The notes beneath the pieces were generated by a model. That model worked only from the letters and a program-made list of their open reading frames with translations, was not told the origin of the DNA and made no database searches. A program made the position numbers and the translations under genes. From an uncultured Maribacter sp. (lineage in GTDB: Bacteria; Bacteroidota; Bacteroidia; Flavobacteriales; Flavobacteriaceae): a stretch of 64,000 nt of DNA. The DNA is taken from assembly GCF_947496775.1 (NCBI RefSeq), contig NZ_CANMDU010000008.1:162663-226662 (forward strand), written 5' to 3'. Every line of letters begins with the position of its first letter. Positions within the stretch are counted from its first letter, which is position 1. Positions 54,448 to 63,958 of the stretch are shown piece after piece.

Positions 54448-55692
54448 TTATTTTTCAAATTGCTTCAGAGTATTTATTATAATTGTTACACATTCTAACA
54501 ATTCTTCTTTCGTCATTACTAAAGGCGGAGCAAAACGAATAATATTACCATGCGTTGGTTTAGCTAATAATCCGTTTTCTTTCATTGCCATACAAATATC
54601 CCAAGCAGTAGTACTTTCTTCTGTATCATCAACAAGAATTGCATTTAAGAGCCCTTTACCGCGAACACCGTTAACAATAGTACTCGTAGAAATAAACTCA
54701 TTTAATTTTTCCCTAAATAACAATCCAAGGGTTTCTGCATTTTCAGCAAGATTCTCTTCCTCTACCACTTCTAAAGCAGCAATACCAACTGCAGCTGCAA
54801 TTGGGTTGCCTCCGTATGTACTCCCATGGTTTCCAGGGCGTATTACTCCCATAATGGCATCATTTGCTAAAATACCAGAAACAGGATAAGCACCGCCAGA
54901 TAGAGCCTTTCCAAGCACCAAAATATCTGGTTTTACATTTTCATGATCTACAGCCAACATTTTTCCCGTCCTAGCAACACCTGTTTGCACTTCATCGGCG
55001 ATAAATAATACATTATGTTTCTCGCATAGTTTTTTCGCTTTTGCTAAATAGTTTTCAGAAGGAACATATACCCCAGCTTCTCCTTGTATTGGCTCTACTA
55101 AGAAACCCGCAATATTCTTTGAACTTTCTAAAGTCTCTTCTAAAGCTTGCAAATTATTATATTCAATCTTTAAAAACCCATTCGTAAATGGCCCAAAATT
55201 GGCTCTTGCTACAGGGTCATTAGAAAAAGAAATTATAGTTGTAGTTCTACCATGAAAATTATTTTCACAAACAATTATTTGCGCTGCATTTTCGGGAATA
55301 CCTTTTACTTCATAAGCCCATTTTCTGCATACTTTTAAAGCTGTTTCAACAGCTTCCGCCCCAGTATTCATAGGTAGAAACTTATCAAAACCAAAAACAT
55401 TAGTTACCTTTTTTTCGAACATACCAAGCATATCATTATAAAATGCTCTTGATGTTAAAGTTAATGTTTCTGCTTGTTTTGTCATTGCCCCCACAATTTT
55501 AGGATGACAATGTCCTTGGTTCACTGCAGAGTAAGCGGACAAAAAATCAAAATACTTTTTTCCTTCTACATCCCACACATATACACCTTCTCCTCTACTC
55601 AACACTACAGGTAATGGATGGTAATTGTGCGCTCCGTACTTGTTTTCTAAATCTATCGCTTGTTGCGATGTTAATTGGTCTAAAACAGCCAT
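54448..55692 (-). CDS. rocD: Ornithine--oxo-acid transaminase
   Basis: 414 residues, the eukaryote-like length of ornithine aminotransferase. Motifs are [14 protein letters not shown] (23-36), the tetrad [16 protein letters not shown] (105-120), [14 protein letters not shown] (146-159), [15 protein letters not shown] (231-245) and the PLP Lys262 in LGKALSGG. It converts ornithine and 2-oxoglutarate to glutamate semialdehyde, linking arginine breakdown to proline and glutamate. Single gene, own terminator. Confidence 0.95.
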   Translation of the reverse strand: MAVLDQLTSQQAIDLENKYGAHNYHPLPVVLSRGEGVYVWDVEGKKYFDFLSAYSAVNQGHCHPKIVGAMTKQAETLTLTSRAFYNDMLGMFEKKVTNVFGFDKFLPMNTGAEAVETALKVCRKWAYEVKGIPENAAQIIVCENNFHGRTTTIISFSNDPVARANFGPFTNGFLKIEYNNLQALEETLESSKNIAGFLVEPIQGEAGVYVPSENYLAKAKKLCEKHNVLFIADEVQTGVARTGKMLAVDHENVKPDILVLGKALSGGAYPVSGILANDAIMGVIRPGNHGSTYGGNPIAAAVGIAALEVVEEENLAENAETLGLLFREKLNEFISTSTIVNGVRGKGLLNAILVDDTEESTTAWDICMAMKENGLLAKPTHGNIIRFAPPLVMTKEELLECVTIIINTLKQFEK

Positions 55693-55826
55693 TTTAATTT
55701 TGTTTAAATTAATAAAATAACCATTCCTTATCTACCTTTATCCTTTCGAAGAACTCGAAAATTCAGCGTGGGAAAGAAATCATCCCTAAGAAGCGCCAAA
55801 TTACAAAATATTAATTACTTTAAATC

Positions 55827-56210
55827 CTATTTTGTAATCTTCAAAGACAAAGAAGAAATTTGCAATTCTAAACGTTTTATCTCTCTCTTTAATACATTTT
55901 TATCCATCTGCATCCAAACATAAAGTTTAAGCATCACCATTACAAACATAGCCATAAAACCACCTGCAAGCCATGTTAAAAGCTCTTTAGTATCTTCTGC
56001 ATCAAAAAATTCTATTGTACAATAAATAAAGAACCCAAAAACTAGGATATGCATTATACTCATAATAACAACAAGCCAACCACTACTACTTTTACTTGTA
56101 TTTATGAGCTCCCTAATTAAATTTTGCTCTTCTAATTCATTATAAAATTCAGCTTCATCTCTACTTAATGTTTCTCTAATTAAAACATCTATTTTTTCTT
56201 TTTCCATCAT
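55827..56210 (-). CDS. Small two-helix membrane protein coupled to a sigma factor
   Basis: 127 residues; the ATG at 56210 shares a base with the sigma gene stop (TAATG), and a second Met follows directly. Residues 1-40 are acidic (KEKIDVLIRETLSRDEAEFYNELEEQ marks the start, partly quoted), then two membrane helices (about 45-68 and 78-100) and a basic coiled-coil tail (RLELQISSLSLKIT). No zinc anti-sigma HxxxCxxC motif is seen. By position it is the natural candidate for an anti-sigma or signalling partner, but the sequence alone does not prove it. Confidence 0.8.
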   Translation of the reverse strand: MMEKEKIDVLIRETLSRDEAEFYNELEEQNLIRELINTSKSSSGWLVVIMSIMHILVFGFFIYCTIEFFDAEDTKELLTWLAGGFMAMFVMVMLKLYVWMQMDKNVLKREIKRLELQISSLSLKITK

Positions 56211-56746
56211 TATTTTTTTAATATAAGTTTTAATTTTTCCCTAGCATTAAACAATCTAGATTTTACGGTTCCGACGGACACTTCTAAAATAGAGCTCATC
56301 TCTTTTAAAGAATATCCCTGCGTATAAAACAATTGCAATACTATTTTTTGATTATCAGACAATTTTTCTATTCCTTTTTTCAATAGCACCAAATCTTGCT
56401 CCTTAGTATCGACTGGAATTTCTTGCGTTTTTTTTAAATTATATAATTCTTTATTTCTTTCTAATTCTTTTTGATTTTTCTTTACGTAATCTAAAGCCAT
56501 CCTTGTAACAATTCTTAGAGACCAACTCCCAAAACTATTTTCATCTTTTAACTTATCAATATTCTTTATAACAGAATTCCAGCTTTCTTGCGCCACATCT
56601 TTAGAAGCATCCTTATCCTTAGTAAACCAGTAGGCATGTTTGCAAAATTTTGTATGGTACCTTTTTACTAATAACCCTAAAGCCTTTTTATTCCCTGCTT
56701 TATATTGAAGAACAAGTAAGCCATCAAATACCTTATTTAGTGCCAT
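56210..56746 (-). CDS. ECF-type RNA polymerase sigma factor
   Basis: 178 residues with region 2 (GLLVKRYHTKFCKHAYWFTKD...DVAQESW, residues about 20-62) and region 4 (SDNQKIVLQLFYTQGYSLKEM ... SVGTVKSRLFNAREKL, about 125-172, quoted in parts). It lacks regions 1 and 3, so it is an extracytoplasmic-function sigma. Its stop overlaps the start of the small membrane protein. Upstream, GTGAACC and a GTCTTA separated by 17 bases could be a self-recognised promoter. Confidence 0.93.
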   Translation of the reverse strand: MALNKVFDGLLVLQYKAGNKKALGLLVKRYHTKFCKHAYWFTKDKDASKDVAQESWNSVIKNIDKLKDENSFGSWSLRIVTRMALDYVKKNQKELERNKELYNLKKTQEIPVDTKEQDLVLLKKGIEKLSDNQKIVLQLFYTQGYSLKEMSSILEVSVGTVKSRLFNAREKLKLILKK

Positions 56747-56765
56747 TAAACCTTATTTCTATATG

Positions 56766-56794
56766 TAAGACTCGATAAATTCAAAAAGGTTCAC
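56766..56794 (-). promoter_or_regulatory. Possible autoregulated ECF promoter
   Basis: The minus strand reads GTGAACC, about 17 bases, then GTCTTA. GAAC-type -35 and GTC-type -10 boxes are usual for ECF sigma factors. The pair lies 20-48 bases upstream of the sigma gene. Low confidence because the specificity of this sigma is unknown. Confidence 0.25.
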
Positions 56795-56859
56795 TTTTAT
56801 TTAACTTAAATTAATCAGATTCCTTCTTAAAGATACTGTTATAAATGAAGTGCTATTCT

Positions 56860-56867
56860 TATTTTTG
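56860..56867 (+). promoter_or_regulatory. -7 promoter box 4 bases before the rlmD start
   Basis: TATTTTTG, exact consensus, followed by CCCT and ATG at 56872. A longer frame from 56845 would contain the box, so the short start is favoured and the mRNA would be leaderless or nearly so. Confidence 0.5.
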
Positions 56868-56871
56868 CCCT

Positions 56872-58281
56872 ATGCGAAAAAAGAATAAGAGAGTAATTCT
56901 TGAGAATATAGAAATAATAGATGCTGGCGCAAAAGGAAAAACTATAGGAAAAGCTCCTGATGGCCGCGTAGTTTTTACAACCAATGCCGTTCCTGGAGAT
57001 ATAGTGGATATACAGACTACCAAAAAGAGAAAAGCTTACTTTGAAGGTACGGCTATAAACTTTCATGCACTATCTGATAAGCGAACTGACCCAGTTTGCG
57101 AACATTTTGGCGTTTGCGGCGGTTGTAAATGGCAAAATATGAGTTATGATAATCAGTTATTTTACAAAGAAAAGGAAGTTCTGAACAACCTAGTTCGTAT
57201 TGGACATCTTGATATTCCTGAAACCACTCCTATTTTAGGCTCTAAAAAACAATACTTCTATAGAAATAAGATGGAGTTTTCTTTTTCGGATAGTCGTTGG
57301 TTAACCCTGGAAGAAATTAATTCTGGGCAAGATTTTGATAACAAGAATGCTTTAGGCTTTCATATTCCTGGCATGTGGGATAAAATATTAGATGTAAAAA
57401 AATGTCATTTACAAGAAGACCCATCTAATGCAATCCGAATTGCGACTAAAGAATTTGCTCAAGACACAGGTATGTCTTTCTTTAATCCTAGAAACCAAGT
57501 AGGAATGCTCCGTACCCTAATGCTTAGAACAACATCTACAGGAGAAATAATGGTACTAATTCAATTCTACGAAGACCACAAAGAGAAAAGAGAAGCTTTA
57601 TTAGACCACTTAAAAGAAAGGTTTCCTACCATTACTTCTTTGCAATACGTGGTTAACAAAAAACAGAATGACACCATATATGACCAAGAAATAATTTGTT
57701 TTTCGGGCCGTGACCATATTATAGAGGAAATGGAAGGTTTGCAATTTAAGATAAATGCAAAATCTTTTTATCAAACTAATTCCGACCAAGCATACGAGTT
57801 ATATAAAATAACTAGAGATTTTGCTGGTTTAACAGGAGAAGAATTGGTATATGATTTATATACTGGAACAGGAACCATTGCTCAATTTGTTTCTACAAAA
57901 GCAAAAAAAGTAATTGGCATAGAAGCCGTTCCCGAAGCTATATTAGATGCAAAAGCGAATGCTGAAAATAATAACATTACTAACGCCGAATTTTATGTAG
58001 GTGACATGAAAAATGTTTTTAATGAGGCGTTTATTCAAGAACATGGACAACCAGATATTATTATAACAGACCCACCACGAGATGGTATGCATAAAGATGT
58101 GGTACAACAAATTCTAAATATTGCTCCAAATAAAATAGTTTATGTTAGTTGTAATAGTGCAACACAAGCAAGAGATTTAGCACTAATGAAAGATTTTTAT
58201 AAAATCACTAAAATACAACCTGTAGATATGTTCCCGCAAACACATCATGTAGAAAATGTTGTACTTTTAGAAAAGATATAG
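56872..58281 (+). CDS. rlmD: 23S rRNA (uracil-5-)-methyltransferase, RlmD type
   Basis: 469 residues from ATG 56872. A TRAM domain (10-65, IEIIDAGAKGKTIGKA) precedes an iron-sulfur motif with Cys76, Cys82, Cys85 in CEHFGVCGGCKWQ and the fourth Cys in KKCHLQED. The SAM domain has YDLYTGTGTIAQF, IIITDPPRDGMH and the catalytic cysteine in YVSCNSATQ near residue 425. It methylates a uracil of 23S rRNA; U1939 is the usual target but is not proven here. A DUF6452 gene follows after four bases. Confidence 0.93.
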   Translation: MRKKNKRVILENIEIIDAGAKGKTIGKAPDGRVVFTTNAVPGDIVDIQTTKKRKAYFEGTAINFHALSDKRTDPVCEHFGVCGGCKWQNMSYDNQLFYKEKEVLNNLVRIGHLDIPETTPILGSKKQYFYRNKMEFSFSDSRWLTLEEINSGQDFDNKNALGFHIPGMWDKILDVKKCHLQEDPSNAIRIATKEFAQDTGMSFFNPRNQVGMLRTLMLRTTSTGEIMVLIQFYEDHKEKREALLDHLKERFPTITSLQYVVNKKQNDTIYDQEIICFSGRDHIIEEMEGLQFKINAKSFYQTNSDQAYELYKITRDFAGLTGEELVYDLYTGTGTIAQFVSTKAKKVIGIEAVPEAILDAKANAENNNITNAEFYVGDMKNVFNEAFIQEHGQPDIIITDPPRDGMHKDVVQQILNIAPNKIVYVSCNSATQARDLALMKDFYKITKIQPVDMFPQTHHVENVVLLEKI

Positions 58282-58285
58282 GTAT

Positions 58286-58804
58286 ATGGTAAAATATAAA
58301 ATTTTAGGAGCTTTGCTTATAGGTGTAATTTTGTTTTTAGCCTGTGAGAAAGATGATATTTGCGTAGATGGAGATACGCCATTATTACAAATAGGGTTTT
58401 ACGATACTACAGATACGGATACCGCATTAACAGCTACTTCTATTAGAGTAATTGGCGAAGGGCAAACTAATGCCATACAAACGGATTCTCTTAAAGATAG
58501 AACAGATTTAAAAAACATTTCTATCCCCCTTAAAACAGTAGGAAATTCTACTAGTTTTACTTTTATTTTAGATTCAGAAGATGATGACAATAATAATGAA
58601 ATTGGAAACCCTGACACTGTAACGTTTAGTTATGAATTAGGAGACGAATATGTATCCAGAGCTTGTGGATTTATCGCAAATTACAACGGTATTACCGCTA
58701 CTCTTACAGCTGACTCTGATAATTGGATTAAAGGCATTGAATTTATTGCCGCAGACATAAATCTAGAAAATATAAATACTACGCATGTTAAAATATATCA
58801 TTAG
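58286..58804 (+). CDS. DUF6452 family lipoprotein
   Basis: 172 residues with a lipobox FLAC (Cys20) followed by EKDDICVDGDTPLLQIGFYD, a segment typical of DUF6452. The remainder is beta-rich (TVTFSYELGDEYVSRACGF, ITATLTADSDNWIKGIEF). Two further cysteines could form a disulfide. Function is unknown. It overlaps the next gene by 20 bases, and such DUF6452-DUF6048 pairs recur in Bacteroidota, so they likely act together in the envelope. Confidence 0.85.
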   Translation: MVKYKILGALLIGVILFLACEKDDICVDGDTPLLQIGFYDTTDTDTALTATSIRVIGEGQTNAIQTDSLKDRTDLKNISIPLKTVGNSTSFTFILDSEDDDNNNEIGNPDTVTFSYELGDEYVSRACGFIANYNGITATLTADSDNWIKGIEFIAADINLENINTTHVKIYH

Positions 58805-59582
58805 TCTTTTTTTTACTATTAGTAGTATTGGTTTATACGCTCAAAGCAAACCTATAGACACCAAGCCTAAAGATACGGTTGTATACAAACAATCCTATGG
58901 ATTAAGAGTTGGACTTGACCTTAGTAGACCTATTTTATCTTTTACTAATGAGGATTATGATGGTATTGAAATTGTAGCAGATTATCGTTTAACGCAAAAA
59001 TTGTATTTAGCTGCTGAGTTAGGTAACGAAACCAATACCAGACAAGAAGAATTAGGACCAAGTAATGAAAATACTACAACCTCTCCTTTATACAATTTTA
59101 CAACCAAAGGAAACTACATTAAATTAGGAATAGATTATAATACCTATGCGAACTGGTATGGAGAACGTAATTCTATTTTTATTGGAGCCCGATATGCTTA
59201 TGCCAATTTTTCGCAAACCGTAAATAATTATCAAATTTTTAATAGGAACAGATATTGGGATACAGATGATTTTTCTACAGGTTCTACTACTCCAGAAGAA
59301 TTTAGCGGACTTTCCGCACATTGGCTGGAAGCAGTTTTAGGAGCCAAAGTAGAACTTTTTACCAACTTTTATCTCGGTGCTAGTGTTAGGGTTGGCGTAC
59401 TAATTACGGATAAAGACCCAGAGGCTTCAAGATTTAACAATTTATGGATTCCAGGTTTTAATAAAGTAACCGATAATAGTTCTTTTGGAATAGGGTATAA
59501 TTACTCCATATCGTATTTTATACCGTTGTACAAAAAAGTAAAAAAAGAAAAGAAAAAAGATAAAGAAGAAATACAAGAGTAA
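58785..59582 (+). CDS. DUF6048 family outer membrane beta-barrel-like protein
   Basis: 265 residues with a signal peptide (cut after LYAQ, residue 20). The mature protein is a run of amphipathic strands (GLRVGLDLSRPIL, LYLAAELGNETNTR, LGASVRVGVLITD, FGIGYNYSISYFIPLY) as in small outer membrane barrels, and ends in a lysine-rich tail. Function is unknown. It is translationally linked to the DUF6452 gene and ends one base before the convergent small gene. Confidence 0.85.
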   Translation: MLKYIISLFFTISSIGLYAQSKPIDTKPKDTVVYKQSYGLRVGLDLSRPILSFTNEDYDGIEIVADYRLTQKLYLAAELGNETNTRQEELGPSNENTTTSPLYNFTTKGNYIKLGIDYNTYANWYGERNSIFIGARYAYANFSQTVNNYQIFNRNRYWDTDDFSTGSTTPEEFSGLSAHWLEAVLGAKVELFTNFYLGASVRVGVLITDKDPEASRFNNLWIPGFNKVTDNSSFGIGYNYSISYFIPLYKKVKKEKKKDKEEIQE

Positions 59583-59583
59583 T

Positions 59584-59814
59584 CTAAAACTCTTTAATGC
59601 CCTTTTTCAAAATCCATTTCATAACCATTTTCTCTTTACCATTTATTTTGGCTACAGCAAATTTTGGCGAAAGAACATTAGCTATCACTGCTGCGATTAC
59701 GGCTAAAACTAATCTTTGCAGTGGAACAAAATAACCTAACAATAGCCTAGCAATTACAAATATAACTGCAAAACAAACAAAATTACAAAGAAGTGCTTTA
59801 TGCTTTAATTTCAT
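59584..59814 (-). CDS. Small membrane protein of unknown function
   Basis: 76 residues with two hydrophobic helices (about 7-28 and 32-52) and a basic C-terminus (KEKMVMKWILKKGIKEF). I do not recognise the family. It is four bases downstream of the RlmL-type methyltransferase and probably co-transcribed with it. Small membrane proteins of this kind are easily missed and easily over-called; the near-zero spacing on both sides favours a real gene. Confidence 0.65.
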   Translation of the reverse strand: MKLKHKALLCNFVCFAVIFVIARLLLGYFVPLQRLVLAVIAAVIANVLSPKFAVAKINGKEKMVMKWILKKGIKEF

Positions 59815-59818
59815 ATTT

Positions 59819-60985
59819 CTACTCTTCTTTATTTTGATATTTTGCCTTTTTACTACCAGAATACATTACGTACTTTACCAATTTAGATTCTAAATGACTA
59901 TTAAATACTTTTATCTTTCTAGAGGGTCTAAGTCCTACATATTTTAATGCCTCTAAATTAGACGTTATAAACCAAGCATCCGTACCTGGATATTTTTGTT
60001 TTAAGGTATCCCCAATAGATGCATAAAAATCCTGCATATCTATATCCAAACGTTCTCCGTATGGTGGATTAAAAACCATGTGCAATTGATTTTGCGTAAA
60101 TTTTTCGGTATCAAAAAAGTTCTTTCTTTCTATCGTTATATATTCCGCTAAATTAGCATTCTCAATATTATCTTGCGCTTTACGAATAGCAGAAGGAGCT
60201 TTATCATATCCTATAATTTTAAAATTAAAATCGCGAGTTTTATTTAAAGACACGTCAACAATTTTCTCAAAAAGTTCCTCGTCAAAATCCTCCCATTTTT
60301 CAAAAGCAAATTCCTTCCTGTTAATATTTGCGGGAATGTTACAAGCAATCATAGCGGCCTCAGTTAGCATAGTACCACTTCCACACATAGGATCCAAAAA
60401 ATCCGATTGCCCTTTCCATCCACTTAATAACAAAAGACCCGCGGCTAAAACCTCATTAATAGGTGCTATATTGGTTGCCGTTCTATATCCTCTATGATGC
60501 AAAGACCTACCAGAACTATCTAAAGAAATATTACAATGTTCGTTATGTATATGAACATTGATACGCAAATCCGGAAATTTAACATCTACATCAGGTCTTT
60601 CTCCATCTGTATCTCTAAATTTATCTACTATAGCATCTTTAACTTTCTGAGAAACATATAAAGAATGTGTAAAATTATCCGATTTTGCGGTTGTATCTAT
60701 CGCAAAACTTGTATTTACATTTAAATAGTCATCCCAATTCATGGCATAAACCTTTCTATACAATTCATTTTCATTACGCACAGAAAAAGAATGTATAGGT
60801 TTAATTATTTTAATTGCAGTCCGCAAACAAAGATTAGCTTTGTACATAAAACCAGTATCTCCTTCAAAAGAAACACTACGAACCCCTTCCTCAACATTTA
60901 TTGCTCCTAAATCCTTTAATTCTTTCGCTAGTATCTCTTCAAAACCAAATAGGGTTTTCGCTAACATTTTAAAATTATTGTTCAT
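59819..60985 (-). CDS. THUMP-domain class I rRNA methyltransferase (RlmL/RlmK type)
   Basis: 388 residues. A THUMP region (about 10-160, KDLGAINVEEGVRSVSFEGD, SFAIDTTAKSDNFTHS) binds RNA; then the catalytic domain shows DPMCGSGTMLTEAAM near 195 and FNPPYGERLD near 305. The family includes E. coli RlmL, which makes m2G2445 in 23S rRNA. The second half of RlmL (RlmK) is absent, so this is the single-domain form. A TATTTTTG promoter box lies about 20 bases upstream. Confidence 0.92.
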   Translation of the reverse strand: MNNNFKMLAKTLFGFEEILAKELKDLGAINVEEGVRSVSFEGDTGFMYKANLCLRTAIKIIKPIHSFSVRNENELYRKVYAMNWDDYLNVNTSFAIDTTAKSDNFTHSLYVSQKVKDAIVDKFRDTDGERPDVDVKFPDLRINVHIHNEHCNISLDSSGRSLHHRGYRTATNIAPINEVLAAGLLLLSGWKGQSDFLDPMCGSGTMLTEAAMIACNIPANINRKEFAFEKWEDFDEELFEKIVDVSLNKTRDFNFKIIGYDKAPSAIRKAQDNIENANLAEYITIERKNFFDTEKFTQNQLHMVFNPPYGERLDIDMQDFYASIGDTLKQKYPGTDAWFITSNLEALKYVGLRPSRKIKVFNSHLESKLVKYVMYSGSKKAKYQNKEE

Positions 60986-61005
60986 AGTATCTATAAATAT
61001 TCACA

Positions 61006-61031
61006 CAAAAATACGTTAATTTTACCCCCAA
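61006..61031 (-). promoter_or_regulatory. Promoter of the RlmL-type gene
   Basis: TTG (61031-61029), 15-base spacer, TATTTTTG (61013-61006) on the minus strand; spacer shorter than usual but both boxes exact. Confidence 0.5.
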
Positions 61032-61072
61032 TATATTTTTCCATGCAATATAAAATTAAGTATAACTAATTC

Positions 61073-61744
61073 ATGACTTATACACTACCCATCTTAAGTG
61101 TTTTACTAAGTTTTTTGTTTGTATACATTGCCAAGCCAAAGAAAAAAGAAAACTTTAAACTCCTCTTAGCTTTTAGTGGTGCTTTTTTACTTGCTCTTAC
61201 TTTATTTGAGCTATTTCCTGAAGTATACAAACATGCCAATTCAAAAACGATTGGTGTATTTGTTATGCTTGGTATATTATTACAAATTTTTTTGGAGTTC
61301 TTTTCCAAAGGAGCAGAACATGGTCACGTTCATGTAGAAAAAGATTCTTCCAAATTTCCTTGGTTACTATTCATAAGCCTTTCTATACACTCTTTATTAG
61401 AAGGTGTTCCTATAGAACATAACCACACTATGCTTTACGGTATACTAATTCATAAAATACCAATTGCAATAATTCTAAGTATTTTCTTAGTAGAATCTAA
61501 AATAAAACTCCTAAGTGCTATATTCTTTATTGTTTTGTTTGCACTAATGACACCTATAGGAAGTTTTATAGCTGCAAATTTTGAGCTTTCTCAAGAATAC
61601 TACGCTTTAATTAACGCCCTAGTTATAGGTGTGTTTTTACATATTTCTACCGTTATTCTCTTTGAAAGTTCTGAAGGACATAAATTTAATTTACGTAAAG
61701 TACTTGTCATTGCAATAGGAATACTAATTGCTTATATATTGTAA
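61073..61744 (+). CDS. ZIP family metal transporter
   Basis: 223 residues with seven or so membrane helices. The ZIP transport motif is visible as ISLSIHSLLEGVPIEHNHT near 101-119 with His106 and Glu110, and HKIPIAIILS in the next helix. A His-rich loop (HGHVHVEKD, 83-91) precedes them, typical of zinc or iron importers. Length is shorter than the classic eight-helix members. It is followed with no gap by a DUF4268 gene. No Zur or Fur box is evident. Confidence 0.9.
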   Translation: MTYTLPILSVLLSFLFVYIAKPKKKENFKLLLAFSGAFLLALTLFELFPEVYKHANSKTIGVFVMLGILLQIFLEFFSKGAEHGHVHVEKDSSKFPWLLFISLSIHSLLEGVPIEHNHTMLYGILIHKIPIAIILSIFLVESKIKLLSAIFFIVLFALMTPIGSFIAANFELSQEYYALINALVIGVFLHISTVILFESSEGHKFNLRKVLVIAIGILIAYIL

Positions 61745-62173
61745 ATGTTCAGCAAAGAAGAGTCAAAACGTTTAAAACAAGATTTTTGGATATCCTTTGG
61801 TAAATCCTTTCCTAGAAAATGGACTCTTTATAATACCAACATTAAAGGTCTTACGTTTAAGTTTCATTTTGATTTGAAAAAGGCAATGGTATCTTTAGAT
61901 GTTGACCATAACAGTTTGGAAAAAAGAATTGAATTATGGGAAAAATTAATTACCCTTAAATCCATAATTCGAGAAGATTTTTTACCTGAATCCCACTTTA
62001 AAGATTATTTTATTCTAGAAAACAAAAAAGAAATTTCAAGAATTTATATTGAAAAAAATAATGTCTCCATACATAATAAAAATACTTGGCAAGAAACTAT
62101 GTTATTTTTAAAAGATACTATGGAAAGCTTTGAAGCTTTTTTTGAGGATTACAAAGACATACTTAATTCATAA
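61745..62173 (+). CDS. DUF4268 family protein
   Basis: 142 residues matching the DUF4268 domain over the whole length: FWISFGKSFPRKWTLYNTNI, FKFHFDLKKAMVSLDV and LKDTMESFEAFFEDYK. This domain appears alone or as the C-terminal part of nuclease-like proteins, but its role is unknown. It starts right after the ZIP gene stop, so it is co-transcribed, and overlaps the convergent serine hydrolase by 11 bases. Confidence 0.88.
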   Translation: MFSKEESKRLKQDFWISFGKSFPRKWTLYNTNIKGLTFKFHFDLKKAMVSLDVDHNSLEKRIELWEKLITLKSIIREDFLPESHFKDYFILENKKEISRIYIEKNNVSIHNKNTWQETMLFLKDTMESFEAFFEDYKDILNS

Positions 62174-63749
62174 CTTTCTTATTAGCGTTAAAACTCACAT
62201 TCATTTTTTGAACTAAAGGCACTTTTTCTGGGGAGAGTGTAAAAAACACTTTTATATCCCCATTTTCACATTGTATAATAAAATCTCCTCTTAATTGATT
62301 TTTGGCAGAAATGCCATGTATTTTTATAACCCTACCAGCGACACGTCTAATTCTTTGTATTTCCATTAGGCGGTCCTCTATAGTATCATCTAAAAAAAAG
62401 TTTTCTGCAAAAATATCGCTTACAAGATTAACATTTTCCGTAGTGATTAAATTTGTAATTTGTTCTTTTCGTTGAATTAAAATCTCTGACGGAGGCAATT
62501 TTCGTCCTTGCAGATCTAACGTTTCAAATAATAACTTTTCTAATTTATCAGATGGCATAGGAGAAGTATACGTTTTATTACCAAAAGCCATTATTCCAAT
62601 ACCATATTCTGGAAAAAAAGCATAATCGCTTCCAAATCCTGGTAAAGCACCACCATGAGCAACTTTTTTTATGCGTTTACAATCCATAGAAATACCTAAA
62701 CCATAACCATATCCAATCATTCCAGCACACGGTTTGTTATCCCAATCTCTATTCCAAGAATTTAAAAAATTATACTTAGGAACATGCATTTCTCTAATAG
62801 TACTTCTTTTTACGATACCATTATTATCATCATTTCTAATTGGCCATGCATTTAAATGAAAACTAATATACTTACTAAAATCTTTAATTGTAGTAATTAA
62901 ACCTCCCATAGCTCCATATATTCCATCATGTAACATTGGTTCTAATTTCCAATTTTCATCTTCCCACCTATAACCAAGAGCTAATTTTTCCTCTTCTATA
63001 GTACTATATTCCCAATGTGTATCATACATACCTAAAGGAATTAAAATTTTATTTTTAATATAATCCTGATATGAAACACCTGAAACTTCACCAATAACAT
63101 ACCCTAACATAGCATAACCTGTATTACTATATTCGTATTGATATGATGGAGTTTTAGACATAGAAATTCCACCGGAAATAAAATCGACAAAATCCTTTTT
63201 AGTCATTGAAAGCTGTCTATCTCCCCAAGGGTTATCCTCAGGAAATCCGGCAGTCATAGTCAACAGGTTTTCAATATTTAAAATGGGAGAATCCTTAGTT
63301 AAATAATTTAAACTTTTTAATTCTGGAATATAATTAACAACTGGGTCTTTTAATGACAATTTACCCTGATCTCTAAGCATTAATATTGCTAAAGCCGTAA
63401 AACTTTTAGACATCGAAGCTATTCTGAAAGAAGTATTTGTTGAAACTTCTATATTTTTATGAATATTGGATACTCCAACACTAGAGCTTATTATTAACGA
63501 ATCGTCTACAACAATACCATAAGAAATTCCAGGTATATTATTATCTTTAAAATGAGTATTAAATAACGATTTTATCTCAGATTTCACCTCCTTAATCTTT
63601 TCCAACCGTTGATCATCTAAAAAACTTTTAGCCTTATACGTTTTTAAAAAAAATCGAGAAACTTGACTTTCTATATCATTAATAGGTTTTTGCTTATTAC
63701 ATGAGCTTAATAAAATGCTAAAAAACAATAACAGTAGAAAATTTTTCAT
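62163..63749 (-). CDS. Serine hydrolase (beta-lactamase/penicillin-binding class C family), lipoprotein
   Basis: 528 residues from ATG 63749 (MKNFLLLLFFSILLSSC), so that lipobox LLSSC holds Cys17; a longer frame to 63776 hides the signal. The active site is Ser112-Met-Ser-Lys115 in SMSKSFT, Tyr207-Ser-Asn in YEYSNTGY and HGGALPG near 361. A C-terminal extension of about 110 residues after the hydrolase domain is alpha/beta and not recognised. It is probably a periplasmic peptidase or esterase; a resistance role is not implied. Confidence 0.92.
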   Translation of the reverse strand: MKNFLLLLFFSILLSSCNKQKPINDIESQVSRFFLKTYKAKSFLDDQRLEKIKEVKSEIKSLFNTHFKDNNIPGISYGIVVDDSLIISSSVGVSNIHKNIEVSTNTSFRIASMSKSFTALAILMLRDQGKLSLKDPVVNYIPELKSLNYLTKDSPILNIENLLTMTAGFPEDNPWGDRQLSMTKKDFVDFISGGISMSKTPSYQYEYSNTGYAMLGYVIGEVSGVSYQDYIKNKILIPLGMYDTHWEYSTIEEEKLALGYRWEDENWKLEPMLHDGIYGAMGGLITTIKDFSKYISFHLNAWPIRNDDNNGIVKRSTIREMHVPKYNFLNSWNRDWDNKPCAGMIGYGYGLGISMDCKRIKKVAHGGALPGFGSDYAFFPEYGIGIMAFGNKTYTSPMPSDKLEKLLFETLDLQGRKLPPSEILIQRKEQITNLITTENVNLVSDIFAENFFLDDTIEDRLMEIQRIRRVAGRVIKIHGISAKNQLRGDFIIQCENGDIKVFFTLSPEKVPLVQKMNVSFNANKKVMN

Positions 63750-63922
63750 TTTAGTCTTTAATAAATTACAAAACAAAGACTACTTCTTTTTTAAATTGTT
63801 ACACTTTAAAAAAATGTCCTTCTATACTCATAAATTTAAAATACCATTTCTTTTTTAAGTTTAATTTTCTAGAAGTAGTGTTATAATATGTACCAAAGAA
63901 TTTTTCTAATTAAAACAGGGTA

Positions 63923-63956
63923 TAAAAAAAGTCCGATACGTAATGTATCGGACTTT
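63923..63956 (-). terminator. rRNA operon terminator
   Basis: AAAGTCCGATAC and GTATCGGACTTT around ATTAC, followed on the minus strand by TTTTTTTA. It lies directly after the 5S rRNA end, so it ends the operon. Confidence 0.92.
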
Positions 63957-63958
63957 GA

